From NCBI GenBank assembly GCA_037447655.1, contig JBBHKE010001434.1, positions 157,473 to 221,472 on the forward strand: a DNA stretch of 64,000 nucleotides, written 5' to 3'. Both the position numbers and the translations under genes were made by a program. Source of the DNA: Zygnema cylindricum. Lineage: Eukaryota > Streptophyta > Zygnematophyceae > Zygnematales > Zygnemataceae. Below the pieces are notes generated by a model that made no database searches, was not told where the DNA came from, and was given only the letters and a program-made list of their open reading frames with translations. Within the stretch, counting starts at the first letter, position 1, and every line of letters begins with the position of its first letter. Positions 10,534 through 21,372 of the stretch are shown one piece after another.

Positions 10534-10818
10534 TTAGCCTCAATAATTGAGTTTATTTCATAACTTATTGCAGCTGTCCATCTCTCACACTCTTTACTAT
10601 CGATAACCTTTTGATAGGTTTGAGACTCATGTGGATGTGACATCTTTGTGAGATCATTATTTAGTCGCTTGTCTTTTAGCCTTTTGCGCACTCTCGTTCC
10701 TCTTTCAAATTCCGAGGCAAGTATCGATGGCATTCTTATGTTCTTTCCAAATGGTTTTCCCTCTTCCTCGTGTTCTTCCTTGGTCTTTAAATTTTGGGGG
10801 CTCCATAGCCTCACGGAA
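10534..10818 (-). pseudogene. older copia pol fragment (element C), start of RT region
   Basis: The minus strand encodes a Lys/Glu-rich linker and then a segment ending in WTAAISYEINSIIEAN, which aligns with the start of copia RT (compare WIEAANDEMKSIMEAQTW in A). The reading is cut on the left by the A/B array and on the right by the LTR at 10819. It is the target into which the A/B array inserted; the rest of the element is outside the window or lost. Confidence 0.72.
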
Positions 10819-11729
10819 TGCACAACTTAACCTAAGTCTTTAAGATAGCCTAGACTCACTTTGGGGTGAACAAGAATAACAACCACCCTAGCAAGCAATA
10901 ATTTTTACCAACTTAACCTTTGTAAAGGTAGGACTCCTTTGAGTCCACCGTAAAAAAAATCATTAAAAACGCTTACCCGAGTGGAATTTTATGGCTGATC
11001 AAAGTCAGCAAATATATAGGAGCTCAAAGAGAGAGGTAGTATAAAACTTCATAAGTCCGAAAGCCCTACTCACAACCCCTATCTACAAACCTATCTACGA
11101 ATCAAAACACTATAACATACAATTTGTATAAGAGAAGGTACACTAGTTGCGGTACGATCTGTACTACGACAGTATTGAAATTGATGTACCTTCCATGATC
11201 GACGCCATGGATTCATCTTGTCTCCCTCTGTTGACCTCTAGAGACCTGCCACCTGTCAATTTGTTGACTTTTTTGGCATAAGACGCCAAAAGAGCCATTC
11301 CAGGATGCCTACCCACACGCGGGCCGTCCTCTCGTAGTTTCCCAATCAATGTCATCCGTTAGATTTCGACGACGCGCAAAATGTTCTTTGCGGCCATCGT
11401 TTGTTTTCCATTCCATGTATCACATATTTTGTCGGTTCATCGTTAAATGAAACATTTGCGCGTGAAAATTTATATCATCGTAGAACTCTCTGTTTGTAAC
11501 GATTCATCTTCGACTTAGCGGATAAGGCGGATGACTTTGCTGGACTCTGTAGGACTTAGGATCAGATCTAAGTGAGTACAAACCATTTTGGTAAGTACTC
11601 GTTTTGCCTCTCTCTCTCTCTCTCTCTCTTTAGTCTGAGGCAACCACGGTGGCCCTCTGTCTAACTCTCTTTCTCCATTCAAAGAGTTTAGGAAATAAAC
11701 TAGTGATCTGATAATTACCTTTTTCAACA
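10819..11729 (-). mobile_element. 3' LTR of copia element D
   Basis: A ~911-bp LTR in minus orientation. The right end is CAACA at 11729 followed by a purine-tract complement; the left end is most likely the TG at 10819. It belongs to the same lineage as the 40628-41297 solo LTR: both have GACTC..GAGTCC, a (A)n-ATCATT block, CTCAAAG.GAGAG and CTCACAACCCCT in the same order. It contains a (CT)n microsatellite near 11608-11632 and a tRNA-like stretch at 11512-11575. Confidence 0.75.
11512..11575 (+). other. tRNA-like segment antisense in U3 of LTR D
   Basis: The plus strand reads TTAGCGGATAAGGCGGAT, very like the D-arm/A-box part of tRNA genes, then after a gap ACTTAG-GATCAGAT-CTAAGT, which folds as a T-arm-like hairpin at the right distance. 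It is on the strand opposite to the element. Similar segments lie at the same place in three other LTRs of this window. Confidence 0.5.
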
Positions 11730-12025
11730 CACCCATTAATTATTAGTCACTTTTGAATTTAAACCACACATCTCTCTACAAAACAACATTTTTAGAGAGG
11801 CAGAGGTTTTGTCATCATATTGGCGATCATTTCCCCATCTGGTTTGTACTCCAATTTAATGATTTTATTTTCAACTTTCTCCCTCACAAAGCTTAACTTG
11901 ATATACATGTGTTTAGCTTTAAAGTGATACTTAAGATTTGCTACAATTGCGATAGCGGCTTGATTGTCACAAAATACACATTGCACACCTTTTTTCATAA
12001 ATCTACATGGGCTAATGGAGGCCAC
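11730..12025 (-). pseudogene. copia RNase H C-terminus, element D (truncated)
   Basis: The minus strand encodes CVFCDNQAAIAIVANLKYHFKAKHM, then VREKVENKIIKLEYKPDGEMIANMMTKPLP, the C-terminal part of copia RNase H. It stops about 90 codons into what should be RT/RNase H, where sequence changes to the 40-bp tandem repeat near 12030-12050. The remainder of the element is missing. Confidence 0.82.
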
Positions 12026-12049
12026 AAAGTTTTAGTATGACAAAAAGCG

Positions 12050-12847
12050 ATCTGCAAATATCACGGCTAGCTGCACGGCAACAAGCGATATGTAGAGAAC
12101 ACTGCTAGCTGTACGACAACAACCGATATGCAGAGAACACGACAACACCGCGAATCGCAATTAGAGTAAATTACTCTAATTCGGTTGCTCAAAATTTCGA
12201 TTATATGACATCAAATAGAGTAAACAATTCTAATTTTTCATTATTTTAATTAAGGTAAGCTTAATTAGCGTAAAAAATTGTAATATAGGTTCGCTTTAAA
12301 TAGTGTGGAGTATGGACGACGTTCGACCGTGCAAAAGTATACTTTTTAAGTAAAAAGGTACAAATAATGAGTTAATAGAATCGCGCTCGCACGTGAAATC
12401 GCACTAAACAAAAAATCAATCACATCCAAAAAAAGTCGTTTACATAACTCTCGTCCGTTGACTTCATTGTAGTTAGTGTGAACATTAACTGACATTCAGC
12501 GCGACAAATAATACTAACATCATAATGACGTCAAAACTATTCAGACAGATAGATTTTGTACGTCTACGTAATTTAGTGTTTATGATTTCAGCGCGAATAA
12601 TTATTGCCGACATAACCTAATATAAAGAACTTAAATAAATTAGAGTAAACTTCCTCTATGAAATAGTTATATCACATAAATTAGAGTTCATTACTCTAAT
12701 TGTTTTTTTTGTTTTTTTACTCAAATTTTTTCATTACTCTAATTACGATTCGCGGTGTAGTTCTACGGCAACATGCGATATGTAGAGAACACGGCTAGCT
12801 ATACGACAACATGCGATCTACATAAATCGCTCCTAGCTGTACGGCGT
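12050..12847 (+). repeat. ~40-bp tandem repeat, split by a MITE
   Basis: Units with the core GGCTAGCTGTACGGCAACA plus GCGATATGTAGAGAACAC occur about twice at 12055-12144 and again about twice at 12759-12847, on both sides of the inverted-repeat element at 12145-12758. The unit is about 40 bp and the copies differ at several positions. No coding capacity is apparent. Confidence 0.7.
12145..12758. mobile_element. 614-bp MITE with 25-bp terminal inverted repeats
   Basis: The left end reads ACACCGCGAATCGCAATTAG and the right end is its reverse complement with one change. Subterminal copies of TTAGAGTAA occur in both orientations at both ends (for example near 12163, 12640, 12685 and 12735), as in many DNA transposons. 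It has no coding frame. A second family member begins at about 63736, where the end reads CACTACACCGC, so a CACTA-type affiliation is possible but the target duplication is unclear. Confidence 0.8.
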
Positions 12848-13836
12848 TGCAACTCTGAGACCTCCATTAGTACTCAGAGCAGGCAGCTTACCAAAAGCCT
12901 CTAGGATGATTTCAACCCCTTGGTCTTTGTACGAGTATAGCTGACAGACAAATATTATACAGATTGACCAAAGTGCACCACTTGGAAAGACTAACTCCCC
13001 TGAGTCTGCCACAAAAAGAATCTTTGGATTTGCTCCCCTGAGCAGTATTTTATCAATTGTCAAAGATGACCTTTTATACAGAAGCTCTCTAGGAGAGAGG
13101 CGGCTACCTCTAATTTTCTAAGTTCTAAACCCCTCTCTAAACCCTCTACTACTGATGTACGGAGCTAATCAATTAAGTGTACAGTACAGTAAGGTATTTG
13201 GTCCGGAGTACTTTCTGTACGACCATTGTACGACATGGCCAGAAAGACGACGCCTGCCATATCCGGGTTCGCCATAATATGTCCCAGAGATGTCATCATC
13301 GAATGTCATGTTGCCACGTGTCACCCGGTGTGGCTATGACCGCAAACGGCCAAATAGATCATTCCGCGATGCCAACTTCTTTCTCCGTCGTTACATTGAT
13401 GTTGGCCTTAATTTATAGCCGTTTAAAATACAAATAGTACTTTTAGGTGTAATTCTATTTAACTGTGTCTGTGTGATTGTGATCCGTTTGTCGATAAACC
13501 GAACTTCTCTATTACGTCATGTTTAAGTAGCTATCGTATCTAATATACTTCAGCACTGGTCTTAGACTACAGGGTAAGACTAACGGCTACTTTGACGGAC
13601 GGTAGGTACCAGGATCAAATCCTGGGTCCGTCAATCCTTTTGGTGAGTTTACTAAGGATCTGCCTTCTAACTCTATTAGGAGCATGGGCAGCCATGGCTC
13701 TAGCTTCCTCTCCAGCCTTTAGTGACTACGACAAGTATGGAGGCTAGAGGGAGAAGCTAGAAGTAGGCTGCCTCTGCTTTTTCCTACTTCTATTTAAATC
13801 AATTAAATAACCTTGAAAATACCTTTTATTTCAACA
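12848..13836 (-). mobile_element. 3' LTR of element E
   Basis: 989 bp with TG at 12848 and CA at 13836 on the plus strand. On the minus strand a TATA box CTGTATAAAAGG lies at about 13069-13082, and the sequence after it is the R/U5 part. The purine tract (plus-strand CTCCCCTTATTTTC) follows directly at 13837. The U3 contains the tRNA-like hairpin at 13594-13632. Confidence 0.9.
13594..13632 (+). other. tRNA-like acceptor/T-arm hairpin in U3 of E 3' LTR
   Basis: GACGGAC (13594-13600) pairs with GTCCGTC (13626-13632), seven base pairs. Directly stacked on it CCAGG (13609-13613) pairs with CCTGG (13621-13625) around the 7-base loop ATCAAAT. This is the geometry of a tRNA acceptor stem plus T arm, with an 8-base connector instead of the rest of the tRNA. 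CTAACGGCTAC upstream is shared with the other LTRs. It is antisense to the element. Confidence 0.65.
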
Positions 13837-13849
13837 CTCCCCTTATTTT

Positions 13850-14500
13850 CTAGTCACTTTTAATTTTAAGCCCACATCTCTCTCTGCAAAAAATTAATTT
13901 AGGAGAAGGTACAGGCTTAGTCATCATGTCTGCCACCATCTCACTGTCTCGTCTGTATTCTAGACTTATTATTTTGTTCTCCACCTTTTCCTTAACAAAG
14001 CTAAGTTTGATGTCCATGTGTTTTGCTTTAAAATGATGTTTCGGATTAGCAACAGTTGCAATTGCTGCTTGATTATCGCAGAATATTTTCTGAATTCCAC
14101 TCTTAAGATGCCCTTATTCACCAAGCAAGGATTTGACCCACATCAATTCCTTCATAGCAGAGCAAGATGCCATATACTCTGCCTCCATGGTAGATTGAGC
14201 AATGACCTTTTGTTGCTTACTGCTCAAGCAAGAAGCACCATTCCCCACATACAACACATATCCAGATGTACATCTTCTCATCGGAGCATCCCCATAGCTG
14301 GCATCACTCCAAGTGGTGATGTCAGTGTTTTCCCCACCCAGATGCAGCCATAGATCTCTAGTTCCTTTGAGATATCTGAGGACCCTTTTAGTTGCTTCCC
14401 AATCCCTTTTGGTAGGAGCATTCAGACTCCTACTTAGTAATCCTACAGCTGCTGCCAAATCCGGTCTAGTACAATTCATGAAATAAATCAGACTGCCCAC
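13850..14500 (-). pseudogene. copia RNase H, element E
   Basis: The minus strand from 14500 encodes GSLIYFMNCTRPDLAAAVG, TTWSDASYGDAPMRR and QSTMEAEYMAS, then after a stop near 14113 resumes with FCDNQAAIATVANPKHHFKAKHMDIKLS and ends at TAG 13850-13852. RNase H removes the RNA template during cDNA synthesis. A single TAG near 14501 separates it from RT. Confidence 0.9.
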
Positions 14501-14503
14501 TAC

Positions 14504-15336
14504 CTATCTGTATGGGATAGTCAACATGAACTTCCTCTCTTCTGGACCTAGTTCATCATCTAGAATTAATATGTCTCCTTCCTCATTTCCCTCACTTCCC
14601 TTCTTTAGATCCATGCGAGTTGTATAACTGTTGGCTTTGTCCATCTGAAATTTTTCCAACATGTTTCCAATTTCCTCTTTCTGAGCTAGTCTAATTATTC
14701 TCTTTTCTCTATCTCTCTCTACTTGTATTCCTAGAATATATCTTGCCTCCCCCATGTCCTTCATCTCAAATCTTCCCTTCAAATCTGTTTTTAGTTTGTT
14801 GATTATCTCCATTGACTTATTCAGAACAAGCAAATCATCAACGTAAATTGCAATAAAGATGACACCTTTCTCATCTTCAAAAACATAAATTGAATGATCT
14901 GAACTGATCCGAATGTATCCTTGACCAGTGAGGAACTCATCAAGTTTCTTGTTCCATTGTCTGGGAGCCTGTTTCAAACCATAAAGAGATTTGATCAGGC
15001 GACATACCTTACTTTCTTCTCCTTGTTCCACGAATCCTTCCGGCTGTCCCATGAAGATCTCCTCCTCTAGTTTTCCATGCAAGACGGCAGTTTTTATGTC
15101 CATTTGGTGTACTTCCATGTCTTCTACAGCTGCCAGATTGAGAAGTATCCAGACCGAGGGAAATCTGACGACCGGAGGGAAGATTTCTTCGTAGTCTATT
15201 CCCTCTTTCTGAGTAAAACCTTTCGCCACTAACCGGGCCTTATACCGCTCAATAGTATTGTCAGGATTCAGTTTTAATTTGAAAACCCACTTACATCCAA
15301 TTGGTTTTCTATCGGGTGGACAGTCCAGTAACTCCT
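14504..15336 (-). pseudogene. copia reverse transcriptase, element E
   Basis: The frame covers most of RT: CKWVFKLKLNPDN and RYKARLVAKGFTQ at the start, VHQMDIKTAVLHG, the copia motif SLYGLKQAPRQW, the catalytic YVDD in IAIYVDDLLVLNKS, then MGEARYILGIQVERD. A TAG at about 15337 lies before the fingers and a second stop ends the piece before RNase H. Among the elements here this RT is one of the longest open ones. Confidence 0.92.
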
Positions 15337-15840
15337 ATGTGTCAGCCGCCATGATTGAAGCCATCTATTCATTGATGGCGGTCTTCCACCAGTTTCTTTG
15401 CGGACAGTTCATTACCTCTTCATATGTTTGAGGTTCGTCCGGGTGAGACAGTTTAGTTACCTTGTTGTTAACTTTATCTCTTGAAGCCTTTTGCTGCTTC
15501 TTCTCCCTCCCTACAAATCTGCGGCCGGAATATATGGTTCTCGTGGATTCTTTCGAATCACCACGGCTTCTCCCCTGTCCCTCGGATCCATATCAGTTTT
15601 CACCATGTCCTCCGCTTGTGTCATTGGTGCTTCCAAGTCCAATTCTTTCTCTGTCTGTTTTGAATCTGCAAGGATATCATCTGAACCTGCAAGAGTATCG
15701 TCTTCTTGAAGACCCGGATAGTTAGGAAGATGAAAGTCATCAGTATTGTCTGACTCAAATGTGATTCTGACTAACTTTGAAGATTTAAAGGGATCTACCG
15801 ACTTCCCTTCATCCATGGCAACCAGATGTTTTACTAACAT
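15337..15840 (-). pseudogene. linker between integrase and RT, element E
   Basis: An acidic frame at 15511-15840, rich in Asp, Glu and Ser, corresponds to the variable linker of copia polyproteins. It ends toward a Pro-Tyr-rich stretch and then stops before the WKEA-like start of RT near 15400. I see no enzymatic motif in it. Confidence 0.65.
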
Positions 15841-17565
15841 TATATCTTATCTCTTTAGATTATACACTCTATATCCTTTTACATCCTCATCACATCCTAG
15901 CAAGTATCCGTGTTTCCCTTTAGGATCTAGTTTCCAGTTTGATTTATCTGTATCTAAACTGAAGACTTTACTACCGAAAACTTTTAAGTGAGATAGATCT
16001 GATTTTCGGCCAGTCCATTTCTTATATAGAGTTTGGCCTTTCACTGCCGAAGTTAGTACTTTGTTTCTCAAATAGTTAGCACAATTCATAGCTTCGGCCC
16101 AAAATCTTTTTCCTATCCTTGTATCTGATAACATACTCCGAGCACTATCATTTAGTGTCCTGTTCAATCTCTCGGCAACACCATTTTGTTCCGGGTTTTC
16201 TGGAACTGTCTTTTGATGTTAAACACCATCCTCCCTTAAGAACTCCTCAAAATGAATGGAGGTATATTCCCCTCCATTGTCACTTCTTACTCTCTTTATT
16301 GGGGTCTGGTGAAGTTTGAAATACTCCGGAGTTTCTGATTTGTTTTTCAGAAAGTATACCCGGGAGTACCGGGACCAATCATCATTATTGGTTAGCATAA
16401 ATCTTTTGCCTCCGGGTGATGGCAGCCTAGCCGGTCCCCGAATGTTTGTGTGAACCAAATCAAGAACCTTTTCTCCTTTATAAGTTGCTTCATTTGAGAA
16501 TGGTAATCTGTGTGCTTTACCTTGGGCACACCCACTGCAATCACTCACATTATCATTTTCCCCAGCGCTTATCCCTTCAACTACTCCCAACTTTTTCATT
16601 TCTTTTAACTTTTCTAGATTGGCATGCCTAAGTCTCTTATGCCACAACATAATATCATTGACACCAGCATAGTAAAGTTTGAGTTTTTCATTACTTAAAG
16701 CGAGCTTGAACATTCCTTGGCTACCTTTCTCAGCAGTGAAATACACATCTTCCTCAAAGCTAGCTGTAAAAGCTCCTTTTTTAGTGTTAGTTTCAAATCC
16801 TTTATCATCTAATATAGATGTAGAGATAAGGTTTTTGTTTAACTCCGGAATAAACAATACATCGGAGAACGTAACTATTGAGGTTTTTCCCTCCACTATG
16901 ACTTTCAGATCTACCGATCCTACATAAGTGGTGGTCACTACTCTCCCATCCCCATATTCAATCTCTACTATACGGATCTTTCTCAGCTTTGTAAACAGAT
17001 GTTTATCCTTGCACATGTGCATGGAGGCACCTGAATCCACAATCCAGCCTCCTTCCCCTTTCAGTCCAGCGAAAGCACATTTCTGCTTTCGTGGGATTTC
17101 GACTTCTGTCTTTCCTTCCAACTCCTCATCTAAAAGAAGCTCGTCGTCCTCCTCATCGGATTCCTCCTCGAGTACCTGTGTGACAAGTGCCTTTTTCTTT
17201 CCTCGTGTCTGACCCGCGGTCTGCCCCTCCTTTATCCGAAGCTCGATCAGTTTGGTACATTCCGCCATGTAATGCCCGGGTTTCTTGCAGAAATGATAAA
17301 GCCCCTTTGGTCCCCTTGTTCCGAACTCATCGGAAGGATTTTTGAGGTCTTCCCCTCCATGACTTCTAAGGGGTTTTTGTGAATCTTTATTTCTCCAACT
17401 TGCTCCAACCGCCAAGGCTTGTCCACTCTTAACTCCCCTCCGAATTTTGATTGTGTTATCTCGGACGAGGATCATACTAACTACCGAATCCCATATCCAC
17501 CTGGAGTCCGGCAGATCCTGTACCCGATTTACAATGTTCTCATACTCATCGGGTAGTTTCTTCAA
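15841..17565 (-). pseudogene. copia gag C-terminus, protease, gag-pre-integrase, integrase, element E
   Basis: A 448-residue open frame (16219-17565) reads in order: the gag C-terminus; a knuckle YHFCKKPGHYMAEC whose first Cys is Tyr; an acidic spacer; a protease active site WIVDSGASMHM with the intact DSGA motif; LWHKRLRHANL and CSGCAQGKAH of the zinc finger; and integrase up to RSDNGGEY. After a stop near 16218 the frame 15847-16167 continues from NRTLNDSARSMLSD to FGSKVFSLD and GCDEDVKGYRVY. The protease is the best preserved in the window, but the first knuckle Cys is lost. Confidence 0.9.
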
Positions 17566-18173
17566 AGCATTTAACCTTTGCCTTCTCAGTTTCTACTTTT
17601 CCGACACATTCTAACTCCATGAAAAGTATAGCCAGCTCGTTGCAGAAATCGAGCATCTTCTCTCCTTTGTGAAAGTATCCATTGATCCTTTGATCTGCTA
17701 GCTTCTGGTCGTGAATAGTACCGCTACGGTACATCTCTATAAGCGCATCCCACAGATCGGATGCCCTTTCCACTTGCAAATAAGGACCTGCGAGTCCTTG
17801 TGTGAGATGACGGAGGACAAAGTGCTTCGCTGCCTTATTGTTGTAATCCAAGGTATCGATGTCATTTTCCTCATTCCTCGGAATACGAGACATGAAAGCA
17901 GATCCGGTTGTTATAGGTGTGGTTTTCTCTTTTTCTTTCCCTTTTCCATCACAATGCTTTCTCCGTCCTCTGAGTCATCTGATGGCGGTGGATCTGGTTT
18001 CCTACCAAATCTGCTTCTTGCAAACCCTGAGGGATAGCAGGACCGGATGGGCGCTTCACTCGCCCACTCACTATACCCCAAAATCTTCTCTCACATAGGG
18101 CTCTTATCATCATACTTTCCCTGTAGATGAACCCAGTCCCATTGATTATGGGCACCCTAGAGGGTGGGCCCAT
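17546..18173 (-). pseudogene. copia gag N-terminal half, element E
   Basis: Gag begins at ATG 18171-18173, inside the primer-binding site, with MGPPSRVPIINGTGF. A frameshift near 17900-17950 separates it from the frame starting SRIPRNEENDIDTLDYNN and continuing AKHFVLRHL, ASDLWDALIEMY and KMLDFCNELAILFM, typical capsid helices of copia gag. An in-frame TAA just upstream shows that here translation does not start inside the LTR, unlike in the other lineage of the window. Confidence 0.85.
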
Positions 18174-18176
18174 AAC
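18163..18176 (-). promoter_or_regulatory. half-tRNA-iMet primer-binding site of element E
   Basis: The minus strand reads GTTATGGGCCCACC directly after the 5' LTR. This complements the anticodon arm of eukaryotic initiator tRNA-Met (GGTGGGCCCATAAC from memory), the site used by Drosophila copia, which primes with a cleaved half tRNA. The ATG in it is the gag start. Confidence 0.75.
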
Positions 18177-18178
18177 TA

Positions 18179-19166
18179 GTTACTCTGAGACCTCCATTGG
18201 TACTTAGAGCAGGCAGCCTACCAGAAGCCTCTAGGATGATCTCAACTCCTAGGTCTTTGTACGAGTATAGCTAACAGCCAGATAGTATACAGACTTACCA
18301 AAGTGCACCACTTGGAAAGACTGACTCCTCTGAATCTGCCACAAAAAGAATCCTTGAATTTTCTCCCCTGAGCAGTATTTTATCAATGGTTAAAGATGAC
18401 CTTTTATACAGAAGCTGTCTTGGAGAGAGGCTGCTACCTCTAATTTTCTAAGTTCTAAACCCCTCTCTAAACCCTCTACTACTGATGTACGGAGCCAATC
18501 AATTAAGTGTACAGTACAGTAAGGTACTTGGTCCGGAGTACTTTCAGTACGGCCATTGTACGACATGGCCAAAAAGACGACGCATGCCATATCTGGGTTC
18601 GCTATAGTATGTCTCGGAGATGTTGTCATCGAATGTCATGTTGCCACGTGTCACCCAGTGTGGCTATGACCGCAAACGGCCAAATAGATTATTCCGCGAT
18701 ATCGGCTTCTTTCTCCGTCGTTGGATTGATGTCGGCCTTAATTTATAGCGGTTTAAAATACAAACAGTACTTTTAGGTGTAATTCTATTTAACTATGTCT
18801 GTGTGATTGTGGTCCGTTTGCCAGTAAACCGAACTTCTCTACTTTGTCATGTTTAAATAGCTATCGTACCCTATATACTTTAGCACTAGTCTTAGACTAC
18901 AGGGTAAGACTAACGGCTACTTTGACGGACGGTAGGTACTAGGATCAAATCCTGGGTCCGTCAATCGTTTTGGTGAGTTTACCAAGGATCTGCCTTCTGA
19001 CTCTATAAGGAGCATGGGCAGCCATGGCTCTAGCTTCCTCTCCAGCCTTTAGTGACCACGACAAGTATGGAGGCTAGAGATAGAAGGTAGATGCAGGCTG
19101 CCTTTGCTTTTTCCTACTTTGATTAAAATCAGTTAAATAACCTATAAAATACCTTTTATTTCAACA
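18179..19166 (-). mobile_element. 5' LTR of element E
   Basis: About 988 bp, ending with CA at 19166. It carries the same TATA box (minus-strand TATAAAAGG near 18402-18410) and the same tRNA-like hairpin as the 3' LTR, here with GACGGAC at 18924-18930 and GTCCGTC at 18956-18962. The stem partner pair CTAGG/CCTGG has one mismatch relative to the 3' LTR. The inner end (left) has lost the terminal TG. Confidence 0.87.
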
Positions 19167-20322
19167 AGCGTTACAATATTGTTGTACGGCCGAGTGTTGC
19201 AGTTGGGGAGCAGTCAGCTTAAAACCATAGTTCAAAAGTAGGCGTTTTTCTGGTAGGCCTTTGGTAGGTGCACAAAACTTGGCACAAAGCTCGCGTAAAG
19301 TAAGCATACTGTATGTGTGTGCGTTGTGCACACTCTTTTACGAACGTACGAATGTGACGTATCATCATAGTACAGGGTACGCCGCCGGACGAAATTTTTT
19401 AGCGAACTGACACGGCGTAGGATGACATTCCGCGGGAAAAAAAACCCGCAAAAAAAAAACGCGGACGTAAGTCCTATCGTAAGTTGTGTTATGGGCTTTT
19501 CGTGTGATCTTCTTAGATTGCTACTTTGATCAGCGACCGTTCGATTGTCGAAATCTGACGATTTAAATACAAAATACCTCAAAACTCACTAGAAAAAAAA
19601 AATTGTCCGAATGTTTTTCAAAATTTAGGCATGACGTTTAAACCTCTATCGATCGATGTGCAACTCAACCTTGTTACTATTAATTTTCATTTTGCGACCA
19701 ATACAATATGTGTCTTAAGGCCATATTGTATGTTTTGCGTACAATATGCTTCAAACCATAAACGATTGATAGAGATTCACCTTTTGCGGCGCATTCTCTA
19801 CGGTATTTAACCCACTCCTTCTTGTGATAACTCTGTACTGATTTTGTACTGTATTCTCGTACATAGTTTTCGTATTCTGGTACGCACCCCCCTAACCGAT
19901 AATTCTTGATGATGATTTTCGTTGATCCTTGACCTATATATCGGTAGCCATAATCTTTCGATAAGCGTAGCGGCTATTATCACGATACAAATTCCCCGTT
20001 ACACAACACTATAGTCGCTATAGCGACATCGTCGACGTTTTAACATGTTAGAACAAGATTCCCTCGCTTTTTTTTTAAGGAATGAAATTTGAGTGCTCCT
20101 TTCTTTCTCGACGCAATTATGTGACACTTTTTTCTGTACTTCTCCACAAAATAGCGAGCAGTTTTTGTACAGACTGTCACATCTCGTGCATGACATTATT
20201 TAAACATCCCCTGAATTATAGTTATTTGACGCTAGTTAAACCGCACCCTTATTAACGTAAAGAAAAAAATTGTATTATAGGTTATAATTTGGAGCCACCG
20301 ATGTAGTTAACACTCAACACTA
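19167..20322. other. intergenic stretch, no gene seen
   Basis: This 1.16-kb region has several A or T runs (for example 19438-19460) and CGTACG-type words common in this genome. I see no conserved coding frame, RNA gene or terminal repeat in it. Confidence 0.5.
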
Positions 20323-20330
20323 CTCACGAT

Positions 20331-20957
20331 CAGAGATCGCAAACGGTCAACAGAAACCATAACCAACCGTTAACCGACCGCCCGCGCCGAATCCGGAACG
20401 GATTGGGTTGCCAAATTTTGGGGGTCGGGCGGTTACGGTCGGTTGATTCACCAGGAAAAAAAAAACGGTCGGTTACGGTCGGCCAACCAAAGAACCAAAA
20501 AAAATGAAAATTTTGTACTGTCCCTATAATCCAACATTCATGTACTTTGTTCTCTTTGGCATCGTGGAAGTACGTGACATCATGATTAGCGTCGCAAATC
20601 TGACACAGTACTGTAGTAAGCTTTTTATTTCGCAAATCAATGGGAACGCGACAAAGCGTCGCAAATCAGACACGGTAGTACACTATTCATTTCGGAAATC
20701 TTAGGGAACGCGACAAATCGTAATTATTGGCTTATTTTGTCGTACATTGATTAATTTTGTACTTTTTCGGTTGGGGGCCGGCACGGTTAGTCGCGAAAAA
20801 TCAAGATTCGGTTAATTTTTTTTTTCTTAAACGACGGTCGGTTAACGGTTAACAATTTTGGAGCGTGACAAAACTCAGTCGGGCGTCGGTTACTCAGATT
20901 TTGAAAAAAAAAACGGTCAGTTTCGGGTATGATTTTTTTTGACTTTTGCGACCTCTG
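20331..20957. mobile_element. 627-bp non-autonomous hAT element
   Basis: The ends are CAGAGATCGCAAA and, reverse-complemented, CAGAGGTCGCAAA, typical of hAT transposons. It is flanked by a perfect 8-bp duplication CTCACGAT (20323-20330 and 20958-20965), the hAT hallmark. The interior is rich in repeats of GGTCGGTTA and its complement (AACCGTTAACCGACC), which make a long imperfect inverted structure. It has no transposase frame. Confidence 0.92.
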
Positions 20958-21372
20958 CTCACGATGTACTGTCGTCCAAGAGTTTAAACCCACAGATTCG
21001 CCCGGTGGGGGGGTTGTCTTAAAGGCACACGTGTATTGAATCATAAGGTACTGTACTGTAACGAGGTACAACGTACGGTCTTGTATGGTGTACCACACAA
21101 GGTACTGCAATCTTTCGCGCATGAAAAATGAAATTTCTATGTTTTACGCGCATTTCTGCGAACTGACGTGGCAAATTGAGCCGATGGAACTTTCACATTC
21201 CCGGTACTGTACGGTACACTGTTTCCCCCCTCCCCCCCCGTCCCTCTCGATTAGGGCAAATGTCCTTTGTAACGGTGAGCCCTTAGATAGGCCAGAAAGC
21301 TAAACGGACCGGTAAGGACTTTTCGTTGAAAACAAAAAATCCGGTCAATAATATTTTGCTATTCGTTACTTG

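Larger units (their letters stand above)
12848..19166 (-). mobile_element. full-length Ty1/copia element E
   Basis: A 6.3-kb element with two LTRs (12848-13836 and about 18179-19166), a purine tract, gag, protease, integrase, RT and RNase H in copia order, and a primer-binding site. The five bases outside are GGCGT on the left and AGCGT on the right, a target duplication with one mismatch. The LTRs differ at several percent of positions by eye, so the insertion is not recent. Stops and frameshifts break gag, integrase, the RT start and RNase H. Confidence 0.92.

Noticed and set aside
12833-13063. 76-codon minus-strand frame in the E 3' LTR
   Set aside because: It lacks an ATG and has no equivalent in the 5' LTR; an in-frame TAA precedes the gag start of E, so it is not an LTR-encoded gag start.
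13580-13640. Functional tRNA gene
   Set aside because: Only acceptor and T-arm-like parts are present; there is no D arm plus anticodon arm of normal size, and the segment is repeated in LTRs.
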